Of a stretch of 64,000 nucleotides of DNA, positions 25,092-37,761 are shown piece after piece. The position numbers were made by a program, and so were the translations under genes. Below the pieces are notes generated by a model. The model was not told where the DNA came from and searched no databases. It worked only from the letters and a program-made list of their open reading frames with translations. Positions within the stretch are counted from its first letter, which is position 1. Each line of letters starts with the position of its first letter. Location of the stretch: contig CP136063.1 of the NCBI GenBank assembly GCA_032622095.1, positions 34,322,106 to 34,386,105 of the forward strand, written 5' to 3'. This stretch comes from Siphonodentalium dalli (lineage: Eukaryota; Mollusca; Scaphopoda; Gadilida; Siphonodentaliidae).

Positions 25092-25470
25092 TGTGACAAT
25101 AACTGTACGGGTGACGGAGAAGTGAGCGATGAGGAAAGTTTATAGCATACCCAACTTTCTTTATTTCGTACCAATTAGTAGCCACGTATTTGGTATAATT
25201 GTTTGAACTGTTCATTTATTTAGAGTTACTGGCAAATGGACATCGGCGCGCAGGTGACTTTCAAATACTATCTGATGATTTTAAATGGATCACGTCTCAC
25301 ACTCGATCATTATTAGACCCAGACAGAACACGTGTTTTTCATCGATGTCATATGTGTGGCATAGTAACAAGGTGCATAATATAGTGTGTGTGTTTTTCAG
25401 AGAAACTTACTTAAATTGCCTACTCAAATAATGATTATTCCTTGACCAATTATGCTCACAGTTGTTCAAA
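25092..25470. other. No gene seen
   Basis: Downstream flank of the nuclease-like relic, up to the next TIR element. No poly-A tail or TIR for the relic was identified. Confidence 0.4.
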
Positions 25471-28000
25471 TAGTCCAGACGCCAGGAATTTTTTTTAGGT
25501 TCTGTTTAAACGACCACCAAGACAATTTCCTTGATAACACTATCTGAAGTTTTTTTTCTAGCAATTTGACTTCCCAGTTTATTGTAGAAAAGTATTACGC
25601 TTTAACACTAGGAATTCATTTGGGAAATTAAATGCTGTGTGTCATCAGTTTCAGAAATATATTGAAACGAAAGAAAATATTTGCCTAAAAAACGCACTTA
25701 AATAACTGTTTTTCGAAAATTGTATTTATTTTCCAAAATCTTGTGTGGCGATGTGGAATAATATATCTATAACTAACATTTTAAAGAAAAATAATGCCAA
25801 CATGACATAAACTCATCTTTAGTTGGATTTTTCAGTTTATGGTAATTTTAAGCTTTATTCAATTGAAAACAACGAATACAAAAAAAATTGCAACACTTTT
25901 AGAAACTTCATCCACCCTTGCATGGACCACATTGTAGCCCCCCACAACAGGCAACACGCGGAAATGTTCTTGGTGACCGGTTAAACTAACTCCTAAAATA
26001 GGGCCATTTTCAGACTTGGCGTCAGGACTAAAAATACCTCACACAAAACTTCAAAATAATTCCCGCTTAGTGAATTGCACATGTTATTTTACTTAGTAAC
26101 GAAAGATAACTTGTTCATAAAACAAAATGATTATATTGCAGTTCAGTGCTTGTTGTGAATGTAAATTCCTATAACTCAGGATTATATCACCTTACGAGGC
26201 TATGGCAGTTAACTTTTTTCAGTTGTTGCGTAAACTTTTAGGCATACAGGAAGTTGTTCAAACTTCAGTCTTATGTCCTGCAACTAAATATAATATGATC
26301 ACATCCGTATGGTCTGATTTCGTTTGTTGGATGTGGAGGCCGTCTTGAATATTTATACGCAATCCCAAGGTTTGGCTTAAAGCTACATGTCGGTACTAAT
26401 GTGACCCTCCGGTGACATTGTGAGCACGGTAAGATCGGGTACGGGTGTATTTCCATTGTTATATTACAGAACAAGCGTCTTATTAACGAAACTGAAAAAA
26501 ATTACATTTTACTCATTTTATGGGGGAGGGTTATATTTTTTACAAAAAATAATCCTTGAAGGTAACTATCTGAAGTTTATTTCTGGCAATTTGACTTCCC
26601 AGTTTATTGTAGAAAATATTACGCTTTAATAGTAAGAATTCAATTGGGAAATGACAAGCTGTGTGCCATCAGTTATAGAAATAAATTGAAACGAAAGCAA
26701 ATATTTGCCCAAAAAACGCACTTAAGGGTCAGACGCACGTTTTGCCAAACTTTCCTGTTATTTCAAAATGTATTTTCTCTAAATCTATCAGGAATATCTT
26801 TGTGAAAGTTTGTACAAGAGATAATTGTGATACCATACATAAAAATCATTGGACAATTGGTTATTATAATCTCATTTACTTTACTTTTATGGCATGAAAA
26901 ATCTTTGAAATTTCACTGTGTTCAGATACCGAGAACTACTGTAAAACATATTTTTTTCGAAAGTGCTTTTCATATATACATGATATCATATCTGAAGATC
27001 ATGAGAGGAGACTTAATTTTTCTTGATTCATGAAATTAAATGATTATTTAGAAAGACAACTACCATAAATAATGTTTTATTATTGAGAATTTTCATGCCA
27101 TGCTTGTTGGTCAATGAAAATTGTGCTCAGTTGAGTTCTGGGTCATGAGTTCATAACCAAGTTAAATCTGACCACCATATCTCTTAACACTATGGCCTAA
27201 TTCCTGTTGATTGCTCCCTGCTTGAGTGGACAGCACCACATTAGAACATTTGTTTTCATTGGGCGGGCATATTTGTGACTGCTTTATTCTTCATTATAAT
27301 ATATGGGGGTATGATGCTATAATATGCAATTAAAAAGCTAACTCAACATTATGATACAAACGAAGCCTCCTCTCGTGGAGTCAAGACAATAAGCTATTTG
27401 ATGGTTGACATGTTGTTTGAAATAATAAATTTTTCCGGCAGTTCTCGTTACCTAAAGGGACAAAAGCAAAACAAATATTTTCCACCTCTCAAATGTCTTA
27501 AAATCCATTATTGTTATTGTCTCTTTATAATTGCTCTGATTCTATATACAATGAAAATTATCATATGTAAAATTCAAGATTATTCACCAGATATTTCTAG
27601 AGAAATTCTTTGTGAAAAACACTTGCCATTGCTGACTTGATTTACTGTGATTTATGCAAAACGTGCGTCTCCCCCTTAAATAATTTATTTTCCGAAATAG
27701 TTTTTATTTTCCAAAATATTGTGTGGCAATGTGGAATGATATCTCTATTACTAAGATTTTAAAGGAAAGTAATTCCAACATGACATAAACTGTCATCTGC
27801 AGTTTGAAATTTCAGTTTATGGTAATTTTAAGCTTTATTCAATTAAAAACCATGAAAAAACAACATTTGCAACACTTTCAGAAATTACATCCACCCTTGC
27901 GTGGACCGCAATGTAGTCCACAACAACAGGCAATAGACGGAAATTTTCTTGGTGGCCGGTTGAACAGAACCTAAAAAAAAAATTCCTAGCGTCTGGACTA
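25471..28000. mobile_element. Composite of two TIR elements, TAGTCCAGAC family
   Basis: The left end TAGTCCAGACGCCAGGAATT (25471) and the right end (complement TAGTCCAGACGCTAGGAATT, ending 28000) are inverted repeats that continue for more than 40 bp. Both termini are TA, consistent with a TA target. An internal right end near 26010-26030 (GGCGTCAGGACTA) closes a first copy of about 560 bp. A second copy without a clear left end runs from about 26548 to 28000. The copies share ACTATCTGAAG, CAGTTTATTGTAGAAAA, CAATGTGGAAT-type and ATCCACCCTTGC blocks. The second copy is split by another insertion at 26722-27679. Confidence 0.8.
26722..27679. mobile_element. TTAA-flanked element, GGGTCAGACGCACG ends, nested
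   Basis: TTAA lies at 26722-26725 and 27676-27679. The ends are GGGTCAGACGCACGTTTTGC on the left and GGGGGAGACGCACGTTTTGC as complement on the right. The sister copy of the host element has a single TTAA at 25698-25701 in the context CGCACTTAAATAA, which is the pre-insertion site. The 950-bp body has only short open frames and no transposase. Confidence 0.9.
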
Positions 28001-28265
28001 CGTTATTTATTACACGCTTGTTCCCAGAAGTACAGTGTTATTGCCGTTCCATATTTACAAATACGTATGGAACGTGCGTTCCATACGCATCTCGTTGACA
28101 TAAAATGACGTACATGACGTTCGTCTCAACCATGAAACCGGAACTATAAAATAAAAGCATCATCACATATGACAAAACACGCCCTCTATGTGCCTAAATA
28201 CACCTCCTAAGCCTAAGCCTGTATTTTAAGTTTTTAACGCACGGATTCTAGGACACGAAGCGTGT

Positions 28266-28414
28266 AATAAACACAGAACGACACGATGTGTAAATGGGTT
28301 TGTCGATACGGCACTCGTGCTGTCGCCGAAGGATAGAACTCGAGGCGCAAGCGCCTCTAGTTCTATCCTTCCGCGACAGCACCCATTTATACATCGTGTC
28401 GTTCTGTGTTATTC
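28266..28414. mobile_element. Near-perfect hairpin element
   Basis: The arms ACACAGAACGACACGATGTG and GGATAGAACT pair with AGTTCTATCCTT and CATCGTGTCGTTCTGTGT. The tip GAGGCGCAAGCGCCTC is itself a perfect palindrome. Upstream, 28050-28085 has another small palindrome around TATGGAACGTGCGTTCCATA. Confidence 0.8.
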
Positions 28415-28648
28415 CATATCAACAGAAGCCTATTCTGACCAAGAAGAGCACCGATATTGAAAACTATTTACATGTATATTGTCATTGTTAAGTTTGTATA
28501 ATGTATACATATAATAGTTGTGGAATAAATGGGTTTTTTTACCGTACAATGTATCTTCCGGAGAATCGTTAATTAGGCTTCGGAATAAAGGGACGACACC
28601 CATTTTATACTACATGTATATCTACTCTCCCACGAGGAGGCAATACAG

Positions 28649-28649
28649 A

Positions 28650-28686
<37 letters not shown>

Positions 28687-28687
28687 G
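28649..28687. repeat. (TA)n microsatellite
   Basis: Two TA runs separated by one CA. Confidence 0.9.
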
Positions 28688-28704
28688 TGCACATGTAACA
28701 ATGG

Positions 28705-29170
28705 AGACACCTGGGCTCTTTAAGTCAATACGTATTTTACATTATTTTGAGGGGTTAATTACATCGGCCATGGGCAGGTCAGCGAGTCAATATTTGGATG
28801 ACACAATCAGGTGGTATTGCACTCCGCAGTTAATAACACCAGCCGGAGACGCGCGAGTAGAATTGTCTAGGTTGCCCTCAGGGAGTATGTCGCTACCTTA
28901 TAACGTCGATATACAGTGTCCACGGGCACATGGGTGCGCCCGGGCTCTCCCGGGTGGTCCCGGCCTATCTCGGGCTCTTTTTGTATATATGGTATTTTAC
29001 CGGATATTGAGGGGTTAATACCATCGGTCGTGGACGCGTCATCGAGTCAATATTTGGAGGTCACACTCAGGCGGCATTGCACTAAGGCGCGTCATCGAAG
29101 TATACTGTCCGAAACCACACGAAGACACCAGGGCACCCGGGCTCTCTCAGCCAATATCGTCATTGTTGAC
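28705..29170. repeat. Two-unit tandem repeat, about 260-bp period
   Basis: GAGGGGTTAAT followed by ACATCGG or CCATCGG occurs at 28749 and 29009. In both units it is followed by GTCAATATTTGGA and GCATTGCACT or GTATTGCACT, and preceded by a GGGCTCTTT motif. The open frames across it are accidental. Confidence 0.75.
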
Positions 29171-29174
29171 TCAT

Positions 29175-29925
29175 CTGAGCCAATATGAGAAAAAAGAGCC
29201 GTGTTATCTGACACACTAACAAACATTCTGATAAAATATGTTAAGTGTGTCGGAATATTATGGGCAAATAGGTCGCCCTGACAAACTTACGATGGTTGTG
29301 ACAACGATCTTTGTTCAGTTTATGTCAAGTTTATTGAAATACGTGATGTTTACGTGGAAATAAATTCCATATTTGATACAGCGATAGCCCAAATTAAAAT
29401 GAATGTGATCTTCATAAGCGAATACTACACCATATACGACAGAGTTTGTACTGCGGACGCCTGAACAAATACAAACCGATCGTCCTTGAATATATCTTTG
29501 TGTGGGGAAAACATTCGTGCAGATTGTATGATACGCTTGCAACTTTGTATACTACTAAAGCTACACAACAAAAGGAGTAACTGACATTTTATGTACCCGA
29601 AACTGGTTAGATCCCACATAAGACCGAGCTAAATAATAAGAGGTTCCGATTACATGATATCGACTTTCAAAGGAAGAAGTTTTAGTGCGACCACAGAGAC
29701 TGCAATTTTAAATTGTAGGTGGGGAAATCACTGGTGGAGAACCCACTGCGCATTATAACGATAAGATCGCAGGTATACCGTTGCGATCAAGGAATGTTCA
29801 ATTTTACCAGGAAAATCGTAGCGTGGCCTTGGCAACACGCGCAACAACAAGTTCCAACCCAATTTGACTTCTTCAGGGGAGACACTTCCAATTGAGTTGA
29901 GGCAGGATTTCATGACTATTGGATA
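29175..29925. other. No gene seen
   Basis: Unique sequence; no motifs, repeats or splice-flanked exons noted. Confidence 0.4.
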
Positions 29926-30190
29926 TTCATAACTCTGATCAGTAGTAGTTTATCACGCGACTACTATTCGCTATTCGTAATTCTGATCAGTAGTAATTCA
30001 TTACTACTATTACTAACTATTTGTTGTTCTGATAAATAGTAGTATACGACAACTATTAGTAGTATTAACAGGACCGTCAGGATCATAGCAAATTATCAGA
30101 ACCCGCCAACATGATATCAAATTAGCCGGACCCATCAGCATCATAGCAAATTAACAGGACCCATCAGCATCATAGCAAATTAACGGAATA
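29926..30190. repeat. Two adjacent short tandem arrays
   Basis: 29926-30062: about three units with TCTGATCAGTAGTA and ACTACTATT. 30065-30190: about four units of roughly 32 bp with ACCCATCAGCATCATAGCAA, degenerate at the left and identical at the right, suggesting growth at the right edge. Confidence 0.8.
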
Positions 30191-30194
30191 TGAT

Positions 30195-31715
30195 CCTGAA
30201 AATATATTAGTATTTTCTTTCCACTAAGTTTCAGATTGTTTCCCGAAAAAATAATTGGCACTACTAGCATGATGCGAATCATAAAAACTTTTTTTTAAAT
30301 GAAAAAAACTCAACAATAAATCTAAGTACATCATATCATATTATGCTGATGCGAAATGGAAACTGAAAACTAAAACATAGTGCCTACCACTGCATGGTAT
30401 ATGGATAACAGACTAATATATATTCAATTCTATCAACTTGTTTGGTGTTCTACCACATCGTCATTTATGATACTCCTCAACAGGCAGGGAACAATACCGC
30501 ACAAGGGTACTCACATTCATATCTCAGGATGTGCCCATACATATTAGTAAACAGTTACATTCAATTATATTGTACTAAAAGGATGTGTTTTACGTGACTT
30601 GACGATTTGGTAAGACAATTATGTCGCGTCCACGTGACTGGCAAGAAATTATCAGGTATGCCCCATGTGACTTACTTGACCAATGAGAACAATAATACAG
30701 GGAAATATCAGTTGGGGGCAGTGTAGTGGTATGTTATTGCCTGTGGGTGATATCTGTTCAACTCGAGTTATGATCCATCAATATTATCGCCTGTTTCAAC
30801 AATTGACTGTAATCCAATTTAAATTGGTTGACATAATAGCTGAAGTATAATGTTGATATGTGTGTAGGGACGTATTTCTTTTGAGTTTCCGTTGACGGAG
30901 GATGTCCATGTGGGATTTCAAAATGCAGGCCAAACTCCCAAGATCACATTCAATTTGCACCCTCCCCTATCTTTGAATTTCCCACATGGTTCCTTACCTG
31001 CCTTGAATATTGACTGCACACTCTGAGAAAGGGGGACCGAGAAGAAATTCCAAACCAATATTTTGAAATAGGAAGAAATGCAATTGCTTGTCTGAAACCA
31101 CACATTCCATATGCATTGTTGGTGTGAAATCTCCAACTAATATGTCAGGTATGAAGTTTCCAACTGGTGAACACTTTTGCCGTAGTTGGTGGGAGTCCCA
31201 TGACCCCACATGCACCCCAGTAAGTTTGGTAACGTAATATACACCACGAACCAAGCAAAATCCACAACTCTAGACAACTTCATATTGGGTCTCAATGGGG
31301 TGGGTCATCCGATTTGCCACAAACCATGATAACTTTTGTCGCCCCACATATGCATGTACTATGAAATTATAACACAGGCGTGTAGCTATTTCAAAGTAAC
31401 GTGACAACTTTATCATTATATAGTAGTCTTGATGAATGATTGCCGCAACGTTGCTACATGATGGTGCATGGGTGCATTATCCTACCCGACTTTGGTAATA
31501 CATGTCAACAGTTGGAAATTTCATAGTGTTATGTTTACCGGAAGCAATTCACTTGAACCAGCACGACTGGTACTGTTCTGATTGAGCTCAATAAACGCCA
31601 TCTAAACAATTGTACCTGATATTTTGTTGCACATATTTTGTTGCACACATTTTCTTGCAACTAGATGTGGACGCGCCATTAAGGACATTAACAACATTTT
31701 AAAATGTGCAATCAC
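30195..31715. other. No firm gene
   Basis: AT-rich anonymous DNA. On the minus strand, a pyrimidine-rich tract with CTCAG and a CAG|GTAAGG site flank 25 bp (30998-31022), a possible micro-exon with no further support. Confidence 0.3.
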
Positions 31716-31721
31716 TGTGAC

Positions 31722-32712
31722 CTCAGGACATTTCTGGATTTCCAATATTTATTAATGGAGGTTCGCAATTAGAACCAGTAGGACAAGAAATATGGGCCTT
31801 TATCGAACAAGTTGTCGCTAATGAAACAGAAAAGAAACAAAAACATGGATTTAAAAAAATAAAAAACAAAACACTCAAAACACTTCGTCGAGCGTGTCTC
31901 CAACTACATAACAAAGCTTTGCACAGTATCAATAACAAAAACATATGTGATACATTGGAGGGTTATGCTATCGAGTATATAAGTTTGTCACAAATCTTCG
32001 AAAAAAGGGGGTGTTGGTGCCAAGATAGGTCAACATGAAAAATACGCCTACGTGTCTGGAATATTTTTCCGCCACCATTTTGATGACATAACCTTCTTTC
32101 AAAAATTAAAATTGCAGATTGTGGAGATATAAATCGGCTGTCTTTGTCATCAAATTATCAGAGCATTTCCAACACCTTAAAATCTTCTCAAAAATCAATT
32201 GGAGCTACTTCAACACCGAAACAGAACAACCGCTTAATCATCACGGTTGTGTGTTAGAGGGTATTCCAGCAAAGATGAGAAAAAAAAGCTGATCAGCTTT
32301 TAAAGTTGATTTCAAAACATCCGAAAATGAGATTTGATGACCATGGCCAATTAATATATAGTGGTAAGGTTATCAAAAGATATAATATTGTTGACCTTGT
32401 TAATGATTTTGTGCGACAAAGAAATGGTTTTGAAGTAACAGGTTGGGAAATTTTTTCAGACGGATTGAGCGAACTTAATGTACCACAAGATTTTGTTGGG
32501 AACAGAAACCGTTGGCTTTGGATTAAAAACATTTGAAAGTTGATTCTGATGATTTTGAAACTCCACCAGTAGCGAACGAAAAATAAAACTGGTTGTTCTC
32601 AGCGATTCACACCAATGAAAGATATAAAAGCAGCATATACACGGACTAAAATAGCAGACAGGATAACACCGGCGGATGTTAACAGCAGAAGAGTAAAATG
32701 GGACCCATACTA
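31722..32712 (+). pseudogene. Decayed coding region, unrecognised protein
   Basis: Three open stretches on the plus strand read as diverged protein. The first (about 31722-32037) follows a CCTCAG that could be a splice acceptor and contains GGSQLEPVGQEIWAFIEQ, then a lysine-rich tract. The second (about 32250-32533) has VLEGIPAKMRKK, then after a one-base shift in an A8 run (32280-32287) ADQLLKLISKHP, YNIVDLVNDFVR, FEVTGWEIF and NVPQDFVGN. The third (about 32596-32712) contains RFTPMKDIKAAYTRTKIADR and ends VKWDPY. The frames are separated by stops and shifts. The middle part resembles proteins seen in multicopy, mobile-element or virus-like loci of invertebrates, but I cannot name the family. 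Composition and the run of residues argue for true coding ancestry; the function is unknown. Confidence 0.5.
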
Positions 32713-32714
32713 GA

Positions 32715-33570
32715 TGAACAATTGTCTAACTAAATCTCAAAATACATAGAAGTGGTTTCTCAGAGGTCCGTGCATTTCACATATAAACCATACCCTTAGA
32801 ATTCACCATTTGTCCACGATGGAATCATAGAAACTTTTTTTAGTTTTGATGTGAGTACGATCGTCGGAGTGTTCCCCTACCGTATTGCGATAACCGCTAA
32901 ACTTTTGAGTATGCTGGATTCTGTGCAGTCTGACCGACCGGAAGTCACGTGAAAATGTATCCAAAATCCATACCCGCGTCTTTGAAAAATCACTGATGGA
33001 TATAGAATAAATTATATGACGTCATTCACGTGCCTGAGGTATAAACAACCACGCGCCCTGTGGGCGCATATGGTTGTTATAATTAGATAATGTGCTCATA
33101 AATATAATCTAATGATGATGGTGTAAATTATTACAAATCTGAAGTAGCCATACGTAATACTAATAGTAATATACCGTTATACGATCTTATCATATTATGT
33201 TAGTATTTTCAATGAAATTCCAATTTCCGCATATAAATGAAAAATTAGAAGACTCGCGCCCTCGCCTCGGAATGAAGGACGTGTAGCTGCGTTCAGGTTG
33301 CATGGATACTTAATTTGAGTATAATATCAATCGACTCCCTATATGTCTATATTAAATCAACTCTTTGCATAGAGTAGGAACGAATTTTACCAAACTGATG
33401 AGTAGGGGCTTCTACTCTTTCCTTTTCTCAGTGTATAAAAATGATCAACTCAGTCGAAATATGCCACAGTGTACAATGATGATGCACCACCGTTGAATAG
33501 AAAATGGTGTCCACGCATGACTAAGAGACACACTGTCTAGACTAAGTCTAAAGCTGTTTTCTGCGTACCT
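32715..33570. other. No gene seen
   Basis: Anonymous sequence between the decayed coding region and segmental duplication copy B. Confidence 0.4.
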
Positions 33571-36500
33571 TTTGTTTGCTGGGAGGATAAAGTTATTATG
33601 TCTAAAAAATGCATATTTGTTAACAACCATGGTCATTCGACACTACACCACACAAAGCAACACAATGGGGTAATTCACATGTGACTTTTAAATATAAATC
33701 AGTAACATTCAGTTTTAAGTACACTTGATCTAACTAGAGATGACAGACAATATGCAATGATGGGATGTAAGAAATGTCAGCGCTATTTCAGTTGTCAAAC
33801 CGATAACAGTTAACACCATTTACCGAACATTGAGATGCGTGACTCTTCTTGACAATGATTTGACGATAATGTTACCTATCCAATATCACAGTCAACAATG
33901 ATGAGCACAAAGTACCTGGTTGCGTACACATTATAATTTAAGCAATACAATACACAGCAAGGTTAAATCTCTGGGCACAGCTGATCTTATTTCAAAAAAA
34001 TATATACATACTAAATAACACCCCGTGTACGTCGTACGACCAGCACGGTAGGTATCACCAAACCGGACTGAATGGAAAATAAGGTTCGACGTATATCATG
34101 TCATGTTCTCATTCACCGTCGCTAAAATCTCTCGATTATTGTTAAAAGACACCACTGGTAGAGATTGATATCACGTGTGGATATGTGCGTTTCTCAACGT
34201 AAGACAACAAAGGACACAATTTGAGTATGTCTATACGAAGTTGGAATATTTCCCCACCCGATGTCAATCGGTTATTACAGATCTAATCATTTACATATTT
34301 TAACGAATTATTTCAATAGTGATTTTTGTTTGCCTAACACTAACCCTAAATGTTCGATAATATATTCACAAGTTGTACCCCTGCCCTTCGATAATGCCGA
34401 CAATTTGCCGGTATATAGCTAAATATGTCATTGAAGCATATGATTGACCAAAGTTTAAAAAACGCATGTCAGTCTCAACCTGCGCGCGATATGGTGTGAT
34501 TACTATTGGTGCAGTAAGATGTCAAAATCGCGGATCAAGATGTCACTAACACCGGACTTTCTGTTCAGTAACTACACACAGTAGAACATATACTTATGTG
34601 TGTGTAAACGAAATCCATTCTACCTAAACATATGCATTCTTGTTGGTTTTCGTGTGTTTTCGTATGTATCTGAGAATGTCCAGTTTGACTAAGTATCTTA
34701 TCGGAATTATGAATCCATAACGTTTTCGAGTCATGTATACACATCTACGTGTATTGTATGAATGGATTACTTAAGTTAACATTCATCTCAGCAGTCAAAT
34801 TGGTGCATTCAGATAGGCGAATGAAAGATGACGTATATACAAGACATACTTGATCACACCGACATATATGATGTCGGTCCGGATATCCATTTAGCCTTAC
34901 CCGAATTGGGTTTGTGTTAAGAACCGGCGGAAGATGAAACGATACGTTGGTGGGTAAATAACAAGATAATATTGTCGGTACAGGCAATGCCATATTTTCA
35001 GACAGTTAGCTGCATGTCCACATAATTATAATGAAGTCACTTCGTCTTACATGCAAGGAGACAGTGGTTTGTTATTTGTTTCATGCTGTGGATGAAGGGG
35101 GGGTCTTGTCCAATTCTTTCAAAAGGGAGACCGATCTAGCTACTAGGGTGTGGGTTGATCAAGTAAACAAATACAATGTTAATTTTCATACAAAACTTCG
35201 CAACAAATTATTAATATTTTGCGTCCTTTATATATCGACGTACATACCTGGCTACACCGAAGCTGATATGTTCTCTTCTAGTCGGTCAATTAATCCACTC
35301 ACTTACAAGGAAGTGACAGTGAGATTTGGGTGAATGTGTCATATCTCCATACTTTGGTGAACAATTTTAAAGGTTCAAAATTTCATACCGACACAACCTC
35401 AGTTGGAAATAATTTCAGACTAATTGGGTTCATAATTTAGTGTGAACATTGTACATTCGGACCAAAAGCCATATATCTTGATCATTTCCGTCAAATTTAT
35501 GAACTCAAAAATCTTCAAATTACGGAGTAGGGTTATCATATCAAACACGTGGAGAGCCTAATGTGAACTCGACGAATACTTCAACATAATAAGCCATTCA
35601 CACTGATGTTTTACTAGACATAATTTGTAAAGAAATAGTGTCAACGTTTTCCGAAGCAGTTGACAATTGAAATGATATATAAACATATCCAGAATTGGCA
35701 AATATCGCGATTGATTGAATGGGTAGACTAGTGTTGACCATCAAACATATTTTGCGATATGTTAAAGGTACTCAATCCGATAAAACTCCTCTCAATTTCT
35801 ATTTCAATGGCTTCGGGGGTCAAAAATATTTGATTCGAGTCGAGGAAGTCACCCATCAAAGCTCAGATTTGTTAGATATCGATTTTAGAAATCTATTATT
35901 TTTCATTATCGGGAATACTTTCTGGCCCAGATCTCAGGCAAAATAGCGTTATTATTACCACTTGATTTTAGAGTTATCCATCATTGGCTGTTTGAATATA
36001 GTTTGTGAGTAAAAATCTCGAGCAGGATACGAAATTGACGGCAATTATTAGTACTCATCTCGAGAACATAACAAATTTCAAAAATCAATATCTAATAACT
36101 CTGAGCTTTGTTTGATGGGTTCCTCTACTCGAATCAAATATTGTTTACCCCCAAAGCCAAAGAAATAGTAATATAGGACCCTCTGATCGGATTGTTGTTG
36201 TTGGAATCTGTTGAGATGGGGACCCTCTGTTCGGATTGAGTACCTTTAAGAAGAGGATGACCACGTGTTATATCACAATAATCACACAACCTCTATATAT
36301 TCAAACAATTAGCGCCCGTATATAAGTCAGTCCATTTCCCCATACGGTTTACATGAATGTTTTCGCTGTTCATAAACAGATAACTACACACCTTCTATAT
36401 TCACACAATTGGCTCCCGTAGGAATCAGTACATTTCGCCATTCTGTTTACATGGATTTTCTTGGGGATGTTCTCGTGACTCCAGTCGATGTGCGCACGTG

Positions 36501-37190
36501 CTCGCTATAGCTAGGTGTTGTTATTGGAGACTCTGTTGGAATTTAAACAATATATGTTACATACAATCGTTGTGGATGCTTTGAAAAGTTTTTTTTCAAA
36601 TATTATTAATGTATTATTAAAAACGTACTGGTGTATTATTATAAGAAACGACTTGCAGATCGAGTGTGGTCATTGGTTTTGACCGGCAGAGTAATTAATG
36701 TGATGTGAAACACTCCATTAGGGTGATCCAATAGAAATGGATAACAATCGTGCTCAAAGTTATTCTTTTTACGAATATAAATTCAAATTGCCAAGACACA
36801 CCGTCATTCTGATATTTTAATTAAATGCACTGACTCTGGATGGCGAAATAATTTCAGTTTGTTTGTCGCCGATTGTTGCGTCCCGAATCCAGATGTAAAT
36901 ATTTACAATTGAGTGTAGTTTTGACGATGTTATATAATCAATGGTATGGTAAATTTTTTTGATGATGTTAGTATAATGCTAAATTTTCCACGATGGAATA
37001 ACACCTGAATACTAACATCAGTTTCACGAACTCGAACAAGTCCATGATATGTCTTAAAGCAAGGGATTTATTTTATAATTACTCTGCCGGTCAAAATCCA
37101 ATGGCACCAATCGACCTGCAAGTCATTTCTTAAATGACCTCAAATAATACTCTTGTCAGTATCAAAATCGATAGAATCACCCTCCATCAT
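33571..37190. repeat. Segmental duplication, copy B
   Basis: Partner of 602-4432. It lacks the segment corresponding to 1420-1969: the joint is near 34415, where CGGTATATAG runs straight into CTAAATATGTCATTGAAGC. It also lacks the tandem expansion near 3.6 kb. It carries an inserted TTAA element at 35762-36249. The flanks on either side do not match those of copy A. Confidence 0.85.
35762..36249. mobile_element. TTAA-flanked MITE, AGGTACTCAATCC family, copy 2
   Basis: TTAA at 35762-35765 and 36246-36249 bounds a 480-bp body with ends AGGTACTCAATCCGA and its complement. In segmental copy A the uninterrupted site is a single TTAA at 3350-3353 in matching flanks (TGCGATATT before, AAGAGGATGACCACG after). 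This proves insertion after the duplication, with duplication of TTAA. Confidence 0.95.
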
Positions 37191-37760
37191 ACAACCCAAC
37201 TTATTACACAACGCTCTTATAAAACATATCGAATACATATGTCATATGATGTAAACAGGCATAAATAGACTGCATATTTCCATGTGAACCTTAGCGACCA
37301 ACAACTATCTTTACTAACAACACCAAACATTAAAACGTTCTTTTTAGCGAGGATACAAATGTTACAGAGGCCAGTACATGTAGAAAGTTGAACATTGTTC
37401 TGGTCCGAGCAGCTGCAAATAAATTTGTGCCGAATTTACATATCGCCAAAGCCAGGTTTATAAATGATGAGACGCCGATAATGTTGTGTCGATAGACACT
37501 TTTTCCTAGCTAGTCGCCGGATCATTCCTTCTAGAACCCGCAACTGTTAGTTTTAGTGTCTTTATGATTTGACAAACGAAGATACCACAAACAATCTGTC
37601 ATTACGCCACACCGCAGATTTTCATATTCTGTGGTCGATCGATAATCCACTGGGCGACTGTATTATTATGGTTATTTCGTACTGAGTATAAATCGTACCG
37701 ATAGAGTCACGATAGTACAACAAAGATTAGCACATGTGTTTACGTCACCGGTGTACTTGT
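37191..37760. other. No gene seen
   Basis: Anonymous AT-rich sequence. Confidence 0.4.
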
Positions 37761-37761
37761 G

